The notes beneath the pieces were generated by a model that worked only from the letters and a program-made list of their open reading frames with translations, ran no database searches and had not been told where the DNA came from. The position numbers were made by a program, and so were the translations under genes. From positions 1-34,200 of the forward strand of contig JAURNL010000002.1 in NCBI GenBank assembly GCA_030830205.1: DNA of 34,200 nucleotides, read 5' to 3'. This stretch comes from Crocinitomicaceae bacterium (GTDB lineage Bacteria > Bacteroidota > Bacteroidia > Flavobacteriales_D > Crocinitomicaceae). Of this stretch, positions 8,518 through 16,233 are shown piece by piece (within the stretch, counting starts at the first letter, position 1; each line of letters starts with the position of its first letter).

Positions 8518-9876
8518 TTACGCAAATACAGCCCGCACTACTTCTTCTATTTTTGTGCAGGGAATGATTTCAATTTGGTGTTTGTGACCTTTGATTCCTT
8601 TGGAGTATTTGGATACTATAATTTTTTTGTAGCCAAGTTTTTCGAGTTCTCCTAAGCGCTGCTCCAGGCGATTAACTGGTCTTAGTTCTCCACTCAGACC
8701 AATTTCAGCTGCAAAAGAAATAGTTTTATCAATTGCAAGATCAGCGTTGGAGGAAAGAATAGCCATTGCTACGGCAAGGTCAATTGCTGGATCATCTACT
8801 TTGATGCCACCTGCAATGTTGAGGAATACATCTTTTGCAGCTAAACGAAAGCCACAGCGTTTTTCCAGTACAGCGAGCAGCATGTTGAGTCTTTTGACAT
8901 CAAAACCAGTAGAGGATCTTTGCGGCGTGCCGTAGGCTGCTGACGATACCAAGGCTTGAACCTCAATAAGCAAAGGACGAATACCATCTACCATAGATGC
9001 TACGGCTACTCCACTCAATGCTTCTGAGCCAATTGAGACAAGTACTTCAGATGGATTTGCTACCGGAAGTAAGCCATTGCCTTGCATGCTATAGATACCA
9101 AGTTCATTGGTAGATCCGAATCTGTTTTTAATACTGCGCAGCAATCGGTAAATATGGTGTCTGTCACCCTCGAACTGAAGTACAGAGTCTACCATATGCT
9201 CTAAAACTTTTGGGCCGGCGATAGTGCCATCTTTGGTAATATGACCGATTAGAAAAATAGGAATATCTGTTTGTTTGGCAAAGCGCAGTAAGTTAGCCGT
9301 ACATTCTCGTACTTGAACTACAGAGCCAGGAGAACTTTCCACACTTTCTGTGTAGAGCGTTTGAATAGAATCAATGATGAGTAGTTGGGGTTGTATTTGT
9401 TCTGCTTGTATTAAAACCTGTTGTAAGTTGGTCTCGGTTAAAAGGTAACAATGAGGATTATCAAGACCTAAGCGCTCAGCACGCATACGGATTTGCTGCT
9501 CGCTTTCTTCACCAGAAACATAGAGTACTTTGAGGTGCTCTTTTATGGCCATTTGTAGCAATAGCGTTGATTTACCAATCCCTGGATCTCCACCTAGGAG
9601 GTTAATAGAACCAGGTACAATTCCTCCACCAAGTACTCTATTGAGTTCAAAATCTTGAAGTGGAATACGGCTTTCTTCACTTTTTTGCACCTCTTGAATG
9701 AGCACGGCTTGTTGAGCCGAACTTGATTTAGAAAAGCTTACTACGTGCTTTGGTGTTTTTTCGGTGCGTTCCTCTATAAATGTGTTCCACTCTTTACAAC
9801 CAGGACATTTACCTAACCATTTTGGTGCTTCATGACCACAATTTTGACAGAAAAACGCGCTTTTTGATTTAGACAT
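8518..9876 (-). CDS. radA: DNA repair protein RadA
   Basis: RadA (Sms) is a RecA-related ATPase that promotes branch migration in recombination and repair. The order is complete: N-terminal zinc finger (CQNCGHEAPKWLGKCPGC), Walker A GGDPGIGKSTLLLQ, Walker B-type LLIIDSIQTLY, the RadA-specific KNRFG motif (RSIKNRFGSTNELG) and a Lon-like C-terminal domain. The track starts at a TTG at 9897, but that codon lies inside a TAnnTTTG promoter element. The ATG at 9876 gives MSKSKSAFFCQNCG, the usual family start, so I chose it (452 residues). It is the first gene of a cluster running leftward through rsmI, holB, ricT and gldH. Confidence 0.97.
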   Translation of the reverse strand: MSKSKSAFFCQNCGHEAPKWLGKCPGCKEWNTFIEERTEKTPKHVVSFSKSSSAQQAVLIQEVQKSEESRIPLQDFELNRVLGGGIVPGSINLLGGDPGIGKSTLLLQMAIKEHLKVLYVSGEESEQQIRMRAERLGLDNPHCYLLTETNLQQVLIQAEQIQPQLLIIDSIQTLYTESVESSPGSVVQVRECTANLLRFAKQTDIPIFLIGHITKDGTIAGPKVLEHMVDSVLQFEGDRHHIYRLLRSIKNRFGSTNELGIYSMQGNGLLPVANPSEVLVSIGSEALSGVAVASMVDGIRPLLIEVQALVSSAAYGTPQRSSTGFDVKRLNMLLAVLEKRCGFRLAAKDVFLNIAGGIKVDDPAIDLAVAMAILSSNADLAIDKTISFAAEIGLSGELRPVNRLEQRLGELEKLGYKKIIVSKYSKGIKGHKHQIEIIPCTKIEEVVRAVFA

Positions 9877-9894
9877 GGAAACATTTACTTTAGA

Positions 9895-9902
9895 CAAAGG
9901 TA
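9895..9902 (-). promoter_or_regulatory. -7 promoter element of the radA operon
   Basis: The minus strand reads TACCTTTG, an exact TAnnTTTG. The radA ATG is 18 bases downstream. I see no good TTG at the -33 position. The element overlaps the TTG that the ORF track used as a start. Confidence 0.5.
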
Positions 9903-9997
9903 TTTAAAAAAGCTTGTCTGAAGCTGGCTTTTAAGGACTTAATCCAAAAGAATACTGAAAAGAAAAAGTTTTTTTTGAAGATTTTTGAAGGAGTTGT

Positions 9998-10026
9998 TTG
10001 CCACTATATCAAAAAATATAATTTTG
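9998..10026 (+). promoter_or_regulatory. Bacteroidota-type promoter of the acidic-protein/deoC unit
   Basis: TTG (9998-10000), an 18-base spacer and TAATTTTG (10019-10026) form a full match to the TTG/TAnnTTTG promoter. The ATG at 10050 follows 23 bases later. Confidence 0.65.
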
Positions 10027-10049
10027 CCATGTAAATAGTTGTCAATCCT

Positions 10050-10397
10050 ATGTCAAAAAGAAGAGCAATCATCAGTTACGACAAGCTTACCATTGAGCAA
10101 AAAAAACAAATTCTTCGTGATTTCCCCGACGGGTATATCAATCACCTAACATCTATTAAAACACCTACTAGTGAGGTACTAGATGCGCTTGTTTGGGAAA
10201 CAGACGAAGTGATTTATTTAGTTAAAATCAACAAAGTACAGCCGAAAATCAAACCAGCTGTCGAAGATGATGACGATTTTGACGATGATTTTGACAAAGC
10301 TGACGACGATCTTGAATCAGACGACGACCTTGAATCAGACGATGATGATTCAGATGGTTTCGACGACGACGAATCTTCTGACGACGACGAAGATTAA
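10050..10397 (+). CDS. small conserved protein with Asp-rich tail
   Basis: This 115-residue protein has a compact N-terminal part of about 68 residues (SKRRAIISYDKLTIEQKKQILRDFPDGYINHL, then DALVWETDEVIYLVKI). It is followed by an almost purely acidic tail (EDDDDFDDDFDKADDDLESDDD and on). I recognise the pattern as a Bacteroidota conserved hypothetical but know no function. The tail contains two tandem 18-base units encoding DDDLES, differing at one base, so its length could vary by slippage. Long acidic tails are known in nucleic-acid mimics, in the RNA polymerase delta subunit of Firmicutes and in chaperones; applying any of these here is speculation. It has a strong promoter match and lies 33 bases before deoC. 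Confidence 0.82.
   Translation: MSKRRAIISYDKLTIEQKKQILRDFPDGYINHLTSIKTPTSEVLDALVWETDEVIYLVKINKVQPKIKPAVEDDDDFDDDFDKADDDLESDDDLESDDDDSDGFDDDESSDDDED
10302..10337 (+). repeat. two tandem 18-bp units in the acidic tail
   Basis: GACGACGATCTTGAATCA is followed directly by GACGACGACCTTGAATCA, one base different, each encoding DDDLES. The flanking GAC/GAT codons continue the low-complexity tract. Confidence 0.85.
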
Positions 10398-10405
10398 ACC
10401 TACGT

Positions 10406-10429
10406 ACCCAAGTTTTTTTAACTTTGGGT
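10406..10429 (+). other. imperfect inverted repeat just before the deoC start
   Basis: ACCCAAG and CTTTGGGT can pair with one bulged base around an internal T-rich loop, ending one base before the deoC ATG. The T-run is inside the loop, so it is not a standard terminator on this strand. It could be a start-site hairpin or chance. Confidence 0.3.
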
Positions 10430-10430
10430 T

Positions 10431-11354
10431 ATGCTAACATCTTTTTCCTCTTCGGACATAGCCGCATCAATAGCCAAGTCACCAACTGTAGATCAAATCG
10501 GCATTTTGGAGCGTGTCGCTCGTATCCAAACCCGAAGCTTCAAAGGGGCATCTAAAATCCAGGGCTTGAAAATGGCCCTTTCCATGATTGACCTTACTAC
10601 CTTAGAGGGAAAGGATACACCTTCAAAAGTGCGTCAATTATGCTATAAAGCACAACATCTACACGATCAAGCACCGGGCTTACCAATGGTAGCCGCCGTT
10701 TGTGTTTATCCTACAATGGTAAAAGAGGCCAAAAAAGCATTAGGTAATTCGGGTATAAAAGTGGCAAGTGTTTCTACTGCATTTCCTTCCGGTCAAGCAC
10801 CTTTTGAAGTCAAAAAAATAGATACACTTTATGCCCTTGAAAATGGTGCTGACGAGATAGACATGGTCATTTCGAGAGGGCGTTTTTTAGCAGGTGATTA
10901 CCAATTTATTTATGATGAAATTGCTGCAATCAAGGAGTTATGCACCTCTGCTCGCTTGAAAGTGATTTTTGAGACAGGGGAACTGGACTCTCTTGATCAA
11001 GTCAGAAAGATTTCGGATTTAGCGATTGTTGCAGGAGCTGATTTCATCAAAACATCGACAGGAAAGATACAACCAGCTGCAACTTTTCCTGTTGTCCTAA
11101 CAATGCTAGGATCTATCAAGGATCATTTCGATAGAACAGGTCAGATGATTGGCATGAAACCCGCGGGTGGTATTTCTTCCTCGAAACTCGCACTCCAACA
11201 TTTATTATTAGTTAAAGAGGTATTAGGCGAAGCATGGCTCACAAACGAGTGGTACCGCTTTGGCGCGAGTAGTTTGGCCAACGACTTACTCATGCAATAC
11301 CAGAAACAACTTACCGGCAAATATCAGTCTGCTGCTTATTTTTCAATTGATTAA
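10431..11354 (+). CDS. deoC: deoxyribose-phosphate aldolase, animal-type long form
   Basis: DERA cleaves 2-deoxyribose-5-phosphate to glyceraldehyde-3-phosphate and acetaldehyde during deoxynucleoside breakdown. Catalytic residues are visible: the Schiff-base Lys in FIKTSTGK (about Lys207), the second Lys in MKPAGG (about Lys243) and the Asp in DEIDMV (about Asp144). The protein is 307 residues, longer than the roughly 260 of the E. coli enzyme. Its N-terminal extension (VDQIGILERVARIQTRSFKG) and C-terminus (RFGASSLANDLL, QLTGKYQSA) resemble the animal-type enzyme, which supports the start at 10431 rather than an internal Met. Two aldehyde dehydrogenase-family genes follow at once, and would oxidise the acetaldehyde produced. 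Confidence 0.95.
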   Translation: MLTSFSSSDIAASIAKSPTVDQIGILERVARIQTRSFKGASKIQGLKMALSMIDLTTLEGKDTPSKVRQLCYKAQHLHDQAPGLPMVAAVCVYPTMVKEAKKALGNSGIKVASVSTAFPSGQAPFEVKKIDTLYALENGADEIDMVISRGRFLAGDYQFIYDEIAAIKELCTSARLKVIFETGELDSLDQVRKISDLAIVAGADFIKTSTGKIQPAATFPVVLTMLGSIKDHFDRTGQMIGMKPAGGISSSKLALQHLLLVKEVLGEAWLTNEWYRFGASSLANDLLMQYQKQLTGKYQSAAYFSID

Positions 11355-11356
11355 TT

Positions 11357-12805
11357 ATGTCTCAAAAAAATTGGAATCTTGAACCATCCTTGGAATCGGC
11401 AGCACTGTTGAAGCTCCAAGATCAATATGAACTTTTTATTGATGGAAAATGGCAAGCGCCTTTGTCCAAAAAATATTTCGATTCGATTAATCCTTCCGAC
11501 GAAAGTAAGTTGGCAAAAATTGCTTGGGCAAATGAAGCTGATACAGATGTAGCGGTTAAAGCAGCCAGAACAGCTTATGAAAACGTATGGTCCAAGTTGA
11601 GTGGTGCTCAACGAGGTAAATATCTTTTTCGAATAGCTAGGCTTATGCAGGAGCAAGCTAAAGAATTGGCTATACTTGAAACACTTGATGGTGGGAAACC
11701 TATCCGAGAGTCTAGGGATGTCGATATTCCTTTGGCTTGTAACCATTTCTTTTATTATGCAGGCTGGGCCGATAAACTACAAGAGGCATTTGCAGGTCAA
11801 CAAATTTCATCTCTCGGTGTTGCCGCACAAATCACACCGTGGAATTTCCCACTTTTAATGCTTGCATGGAAAGTAGCGCCAGCCTTAGCCTGTGGTAATA
11901 CAGTGGTACTTAAGCCTGCCGAAACAACTTCACTCACAGCTTTAAAGTTTGCAGAAATTTGTCAACAAGCAGGGTTACCTGCCGGAGTTGTGAATATTGT
12001 AACGGGTTACGGAGATACGGGTGCAGCCCTTGTTGCACATACAGATATAGATAAAATTGCTTTTACAGGAAGTACAGCAGTTGGAAAGCAAATTCAAAAA
12101 GCCTGTTTGGGCACTTCCAAAAAACTTACACTTGAACTCGGGGGGAAATCTGCAAATATCATATTAGAAGATGCGCCAATAGATCAGGCTGTTGAGGGTG
12201 TCATCAATGCAATCTTCTTTAATCAAGGACACGTTTGCTGTGCGGGATCAAGATTATATGTTCAAGAATCAATAGCTGCCCAAGTACTCGCTAAATTGAA
12301 ATTTCGTTTGCAAAGCATTTACGTCGGAAACCCACTCGATAAAAATACCGATATAGGGGCCATTAATTCCAAAAAGCAACTCGAGACAATTGAACGCTAT
12401 ATTAAGCTTGGCATTGCAGAAGGGGGGCAGATCTATCAACCAACATGTGAACTGCCGTCCAAAGGATACTACTGTAAACCTACACTATTCACTGATGTAG
12501 CACAAAGCGCAACCATTGCTCAAGAAGAAATTTTTGGACCTGTACTGACCATACAAACTTTTCGAACCATGGAAGAGGTAATACAAAAAGCGAATAATTC
12601 ACCATATGGTCTAGCCGCGGGAGTTTGGACAGACAAAGGTTCAAGAATTTTTGGCTTGAGTCAGCAACTCCGAGCAGGTGTTGTTTGGGCGAATACTTAC
12701 AATAAGTTTGATCCTGCCTCACCATTCGGCGGATATAAAGAAAGTGGTTTTGGTCGAGAGGGTGGTCGACACGGCCTTAGTGCATACCTTAAATTCTCAA
12801 ATTAA
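11357..12805 (+). CDS. aldehyde dehydrogenase, complete catalytic subunit
   Basis: This NAD(P)-dependent aldehyde dehydrogenase has 482 residues and a full set of active-site motifs: [31 protein letters not shown] (Asn163), FTGSTAVGK for the cofactor, general base Glu260 in LELGGKS and catalytic Cys294 in [13 protein letters not shown]. The C-terminal EEIFGPVL and [15 protein letters not shown] motifs are present. It starts 2 bases after deoC and ends in a TAATG junction with the next gene. The deoC context suggests acetaldehyde as a physiological substrate, giving acetate. The tight pairing with a truncated ALDH-like partner resembles the ALDH16 family, where one polypeptide carries an active and an incomplete ALDH domain. 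Confidence 0.94.
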   Translation: MSQKNWNLEPSLESAALLKLQDQYELFIDGKWQAPLSKKYFDSINPSDESKLAKIAWANEADTDVAVKAARTAYENVWSKLSGAQRGKYLFRIARLMQEQAKELAILETLDGGKPIRESRDVDIPLACNHFFYYAGWADKLQEAFAGQQISSLGVAAQITPWNFPLLMLAWKVAPALACGNTVVLKPAETTSLTALKFAEICQQAGLPAGVVNIVTGYGDTGAALVAHTDIDKIAFTGSTAVGKQIQKACLGTSKKLTLELGGKSANIILEDAPIDQAVEGVINAIFFNQGHVCCAGSRLYVQESIAAQVLAKLKFRLQSIYVGNPLDKNTDIGAINSKKQLETIERYIKLGIAEGGQIYQPTCELPSKGYYCKPTLFTDVAQSATIAQEEIFGPVLTIQTFRTMEEVIQKANNSPYGLAAGVWTDKGSRIFGLSQQLRAGVVWANTYNKFDPASPFGGYKESGFGREGGRHGLSAYLKFSN

Positions 12806-13677
12806 TGGAAATCCTTAAAACCTATAAGCTATATATTGGCGGACAATTTCCGCGCACCGAAAGCGGTCGCTCTTATGCGGTAAAATCAGTGAACGGTGAG
12901 CATATCGCAAATGTTTGTTTGTCATCTAAAAAGGATGTTCGAAATGCGGTACAAGCTGCCAGAAAAGCGCAATTAGCGTGGGCAGGAAAGTCAGCTTTTA
13001 ACCGCAGTCAGATTGTGTACCGAATTGCCGAGATGTTAGAAGCAAGAAAGGCGCAGTTTATAGAGGAATTGCAAGCGTTAGGCCAGAGCAAGAAAAGTGC
13101 CGAATCCGAAGTTTCAATGAGTATTGATCGCTGTGTTTATTATGCAGGTTGGGCAGATAAATATCAGTCCATTATTGGAAGTGTTAATCCAGTTGCGAGT
13201 GCTCATTTTAATTTTTCTGTACCTGAGCCTACAGGAGTAGTTGGCATTGTCGCCTGTCAAGAAACAGCGCTTTTGGGTTTGATTTCTCAACTATTACCTG
13301 TAATAATAGGTGCAAATACAGCGGTAGTTTTGGCAAATGCAACAAAACCAACATGTGCCATTTCGTTTGCCGAAGTTTTGGCTACTGCAGATGTGCCCGG
13401 AGGAGTTGTGAATATACTTACCGGACAGCCTGCTGAATTGTTACCTACACTTTCAGCTCATATGGATGTCAATGCATTGAGCATAGCACCAATTGAATCA
13501 AAACTTCAAAAGGAGGCACAAGCAGAGGCAATTGACAACCTCAAGCGCGTGCATATTTTTGTAGAACCTTTATACGTAAAAAAAGCGCAGGGGTTACCTT
13601 ATATTGCTGATTTTCAAGAGATCAAAACCACTTGGCACCCTATAGAGCAAATTGCGGGTGGTGCTGGTGGGTATTAG
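12805..13677 (+). CDS. truncated ALDH-like protein without catalytic domain, ALDH16 C-half-like
   Basis: This 290-residue protein is related to aldehyde dehydrogenases but covers only the N-terminal and cofactor-domain part. [50 protein letters not shown] and GVVNILTGQPAELLPTLSAH align with the neighbouring ALDH. The catalytic Asn motif PWNFP is replaced by ACQETALL, and there is no ELGG Glu or catalytic Cys segment. The frame is clean, with a TAATG overlap to the active gene, so it looks like a maintained partner rather than decay. Together the two genes encode about 772 residues, near the length of single-chain ALDH16 proteins whose second ALDH domain is inactive. I infer a structural or oligomerisation subunit; no activity of its own is expected. 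Confidence 0.82.
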   Translation: MEILKTYKLYIGGQFPRTESGRSYAVKSVNGEHIANVCLSSKKDVRNAVQAARKAQLAWAGKSAFNRSQIVYRIAEMLEARKAQFIEELQALGQSKKSAESEVSMSIDRCVYYAGWADKYQSIIGSVNPVASAHFNFSVPEPTGVVGIVACQETALLGLISQLLPVIIGANTAVVLANATKPTCAISFAEVLATADVPGGVVNILTGQPAELLPTLSAHMDVNALSIAPIESKLQKEAQAEAIDNLKRVHIFVEPLYVKKAQGLPYIADFQEIKTTWHPIEQIAGGAGGY

Positions 13678-13711
13678 GCCTGCAGTGCAGTCAGTGTATT
13701 TAACATTATTC

Positions 13712-14125
13712 TCAAATCAACTCCCCCAATAACTTGGTCGATGCTGATACAAAATGTCTGGATTCCGTTGGATCAAATTTAGCCAGTTCCCATTGCTCAT
13801 TTTCTTTTACCAACGTATTCATGCGTGCAAAAAAATCGATGCCGAGTTCGCTGCCCATTTGGCGCACCAAATGATTGATTTTATCCATGGAGCAGCCAGA
13901 GGCTTGAACACCTTCTTCATTGGCGACGATAACGAGTGCATGCTTTTCAAATACGAAACCCGTTGCATTCATGGCTTTTCCGTGTGTTTGCCAAGTAGCA
14001 GTAAAGGACGATAGCTGCTCATTTGCCCACTGGATTTCTGTGGCATCTAGTGGTCTAGCGCCAATGAAAACCCATACACGGCAGTTTGGCCCGAAATGAG
14101 CAGGGATGTTATAGGTCGGCTGCAT
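13712..14125 (-). CDS. conserved Bacteroidota protein, often labelled 'ABC transporter ATPase'
   Basis: This is a small soluble protein of 137 residues from the ATG at 14125; the track's start at 14131 is a TTG two codons earlier. The pattern CRVWVFIGARPLDATEIQWANEQLSSFTATWQTHG, VEKHALVIVANEEGVQASGCSMDKINHLVRQM-like and GIDFFARMNT matches a Flavobacteriia family that databases often call 'ABC transporter ATPase'. No Walker A, Walker B or signature motif is present, so that name looks unsupported. The conserved ASGCSMDK may be a functional site. It overlaps the 3' end of the CCG-domain gene by 17 bases and closes the operon, suggesting a link to the Fe-S electron-transfer pair. Function unknown. 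Confidence 0.8.
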   Translation of the reverse strand: MQPTYNIPAHFGPNCRVWVFIGARPLDATEIQWANEQLSSFTATWQTHGKAMNATGFVFEKHALVIVANEEGVQASGCSMDKINHLVRQMGSELGIDFFARMNTLVKENEQWELAKFDPTESRHFVSASTKLLGELI

Positions 14126-14897
14126 TGGCAATGAGTTCTGCGATGTCCATTACTTTCACGTCTTCCTCTTTCTCGAAATGTTTCACACCATCGGTCATCA
14201 TTGTGTTGCAGAAAGGGCAACCCGTTGCGATGATGTTGGCGCTTGTTTCAATAGCGTCTTCGGTGCGTTCAACATTGATTTCTTTGTTGCCTTTTTCGGC
14301 TTCCTTGAACATTTGAGCACCACCGGCACCGCAGCATAAACCATTTGTTTTGCAACGCTTCATTTCGACAAGCGCGGCGTCTAATTTTTCAATTAGATCA
14401 CGAGGAGCCTCATAGACGTCATTGGCTCGGCCTAAGTAGCATGGGTCGTGGAAGGTGATTTTTTTACCTTTAAAAGTGCCATTATCGGCGAGTGCTAATT
14501 TCCCGGTATTGATTAGGTCTTGAATGAGTTGAGTGTGATGAATCACTTCATAGTTACCGCCTAGTTCAGGGTATTCGTTTTTGAGTGTATTGAAACAATG
14601 GGGACATGCAGTAACAATTTTTTTAACCTCATACCCATTGAGTAATTCAATATTCATGAGTGCCTGCATCTGAAAAGTGAATTCATTACCTGCTCTTTTA
14701 GCCGGGTCGCCAGTGCAGCTTTCTTCAGTTCCTAATACCGCAAAGTTGACCTTACAATGGTTTAAAATCTTGACCAATGCTTTGGTGATTTTTTTGGCGC
14801 GGTCGTCGAAAGATCCGGCGCAACCAACCCAAAATAAGATGTCTGGGCTTTCTCCTGAGGCCATCATGTCGGCCATTGTGCGTACTTGTATACTCAT
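14109..14897 (-). CDS. CCG-domain Fe-S oxidoreductase subunit (HdrB/GlpC-like)
   Basis: This 262-residue protein has two cysteine-rich CCG domains, as in heterodisulfide reductase HdrB/HdrD, GlpC and LutA. The first has WVGCAGSFDDR, ESCTGDPAKRAGNEF (the usual CCG is CTG here) and TACPHCFNTLKNEY. The second has HDPCYLGRANDVYEAPR, GLCCGAGGAQMF and TGCPFCNTMM, a full set for a non-cubane Fe-S site or thiol chemistry. It has no membrane segment, so it is probably the cytoplasmic partner of the cytochrome-b/4Fe-4S protein encoded 16 bases upstream, together resembling a DsrMK or HdrED arrangement. The electron acceptor or substrate is not evident. Confidence 0.9.
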   Translation of the reverse strand: MSIQVRTMADMMASGESPDILFWVGCAGSFDDRAKKITKALVKILNHCKVNFAVLGTEESCTGDPAKRAGNEFTFQMQALMNIELLNGYEVKKIVTACPHCFNTLKNEYPELGGNYEVIHHTQLIQDLINTGKLALADNGTFKGKKITFHDPCYLGRANDVYEAPRDLIEKLDAALVEMKRCKTNGLCCGAGGAQMFKEAEKGNKEINVERTEDAIETSANIIATGCPFCNTMMTDGVKHFEKEEDVKVMDIAELIANAADL

Positions 14898-14913
14898 TGC
14901 TAGGTCTTTTTGA

Positions 14914-16224
14914 CTATTCTTCGTTGGCCCAATTCATGCGTTCGGTTGGTGCAAATTGCCAAGGCGCTCCGTTGTTTTCAATATTGGTAAGCATGCCAGT
15001 TAATTCAGAAGGAACTTTAGATTCCTCCATTACAAGGAAGCGGCGTAAATCGATGATGATAGATAGTGGATCAATATTTACTGGACATTCTTGAACACAT
15101 GCATTGCAGCTCGTGCATGCCCATAATTCTTCCTCCGTGATATAGTTCCCTAATAAACTTTTACCGTCTTCTGAATCTGAGCCATTTTTCCGTTTAAAGT
15201 CGCCAAGTTCAACCATTCGGTCTCGGGTATCCATCATGATTTTACGTGGAGAAAGCAATTTGCCTGTAGCATTAGCTGGGCAAGCAGATGTACAACGCCC
15301 GCATTCAGTACAGCTGTATGCATCCATGAGATTTTTCCAAGTGAGATCAGTCACATCTTTGGCGCCAAAACGCGACGGTACTGCATCTGCAGCTGGCGCA
15401 GCATATGGATCAGCATTTGGATCCAACATAAGCTTGACTTCATTGGTCACACTGGCCATATTCGTAAATTGCCCTTTAGGTTCAAGTTTAGAATAAAAGG
15501 TGTTTGGAAATGCCATAAAAATATGAAGGTGCTTGGAGTATGGCAAGTAGTTCATGAAGGTATAAACCATAATGATGTGTCCCCACCAACCTACTTGTTC
15601 AAGCAGGTGTAAAGTATGTAAATCTTGGATAGAGCCGAAAAATAAAGGACCAACAAATGAACTGATCAGAAATCCATGCCCAAACTTGCTTTTCAATTGA
15701 AGCGCTGCTTCATCGGCGCCATTCATGGTGAAAATACAAGCGATAAGAACGATTTCCATGATGAGGATGAGGTTGGCATCTTGCTTGGGCCATCCTGCCA
15801 ATTCTTTCATGTTAAGGCGAGGTAATTTGAGCATATTGCGACGGGCTAAAAATGCCAAAGTCCCTATGAATGCAAGTACAGATAAAATTTCGATGAAACT
15901 GATCATGAAGGTGTAAAAACCACCCAACCCCATTTGAAAAAAACGATGGGAACCCGAAAGCCCATCTACTAAGATTTCGATTAGTTCAATTTGGGTTATA
16001 ACAAAAGCAGCATATAAGGCAAGGTGTAAAAGAGCAGGAATTGGTCTAGAAAACATTTTCTTTTGCCCAAGTGCCACAAGAAGCATAGTTCTCCAACGTT
16101 CAGCTTTTCTGTCAGTACGATTGATGGGGAGCCCCATGTGAATGTTTTGTGCAATTTTGCGCAGATTGAATGCAAAAAAACCAAAACTAGTCAGCGTTAA
16201 AACGCCAAAAATGAGTTGTTGCAT
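14914..16224 (-). CDS. membrane cytochrome-b-like protein with two 4Fe-4S clusters
   Basis: This 436-residue protein has about five hydrophobic N-terminal segments (for example LIFGVLTLTSFGFFAF, LLHLALYAAFVI, FMISFIEILSVLAFIGTLAF, LILIMEIVLIACIF, WGHIIMVYTFMNYL). Histidines in these could ligate haem, as in nitrate reductase gamma, HdrE or DsrM-type subunits. Two ferredoxin motifs follow: CTECGRCTSACPANATGKL and CTSCNACVQECPVNIDPL. It probably exchanges electrons between the menaquinone pool and the CCG-domain protein encoded next. It lies 9 bases after the MCE gene. The pair is common in Bacteroidota, but its physiological substrate is unknown to me. Confidence 0.9.
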   Translation of the reverse strand: MQQLIFGVLTLTSFGFFAFNLRKIAQNIHMGLPINRTDRKAERWRTMLLVALGQKKMFSRPIPALLHLALYAAFVITQIELIEILVDGLSGSHRFFQMGLGGFYTFMISFIEILSVLAFIGTLAFLARRNMLKLPRLNMKELAGWPKQDANLILIMEIVLIACIFTMNGADEAALQLKSKFGHGFLISSFVGPLFFGSIQDLHTLHLLEQVGWWGHIIMVYTFMNYLPYSKHLHIFMAFPNTFYSKLEPKGQFTNMASVTNEVKLMLDPNADPYAAPAADAVPSRFGAKDVTDLTWKNLMDAYSCTECGRCTSACPANATGKLLSPRKIMMDTRDRMVELGDFKRKNGSDSEDGKSLLGNYITEEELWACTSCNACVQECPVNIDPLSIIIDLRRFLVMEESKVPSELTGMLTNIENNGAPWQFAPTERMNWANEE

Positions 16225-16233
16225 AAGTTCAAA

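Noticed and set aside
9877-9897. TTG start of radA at 9897
   Set aside because: It lies inside the TACCTTTG promoter element, and ATG 9876 gives the family's usual N-terminus.
11351-11746. 131-residue antisense ORF over the aldehyde dehydrogenase
   Set aside because: It is antisense to a clear coding region and no family is recognised.
13678-13711. Palindrome CTGCAGTGCAG between convergent genes as a terminator
   Set aside because: It is too short and has no flanking T-run.
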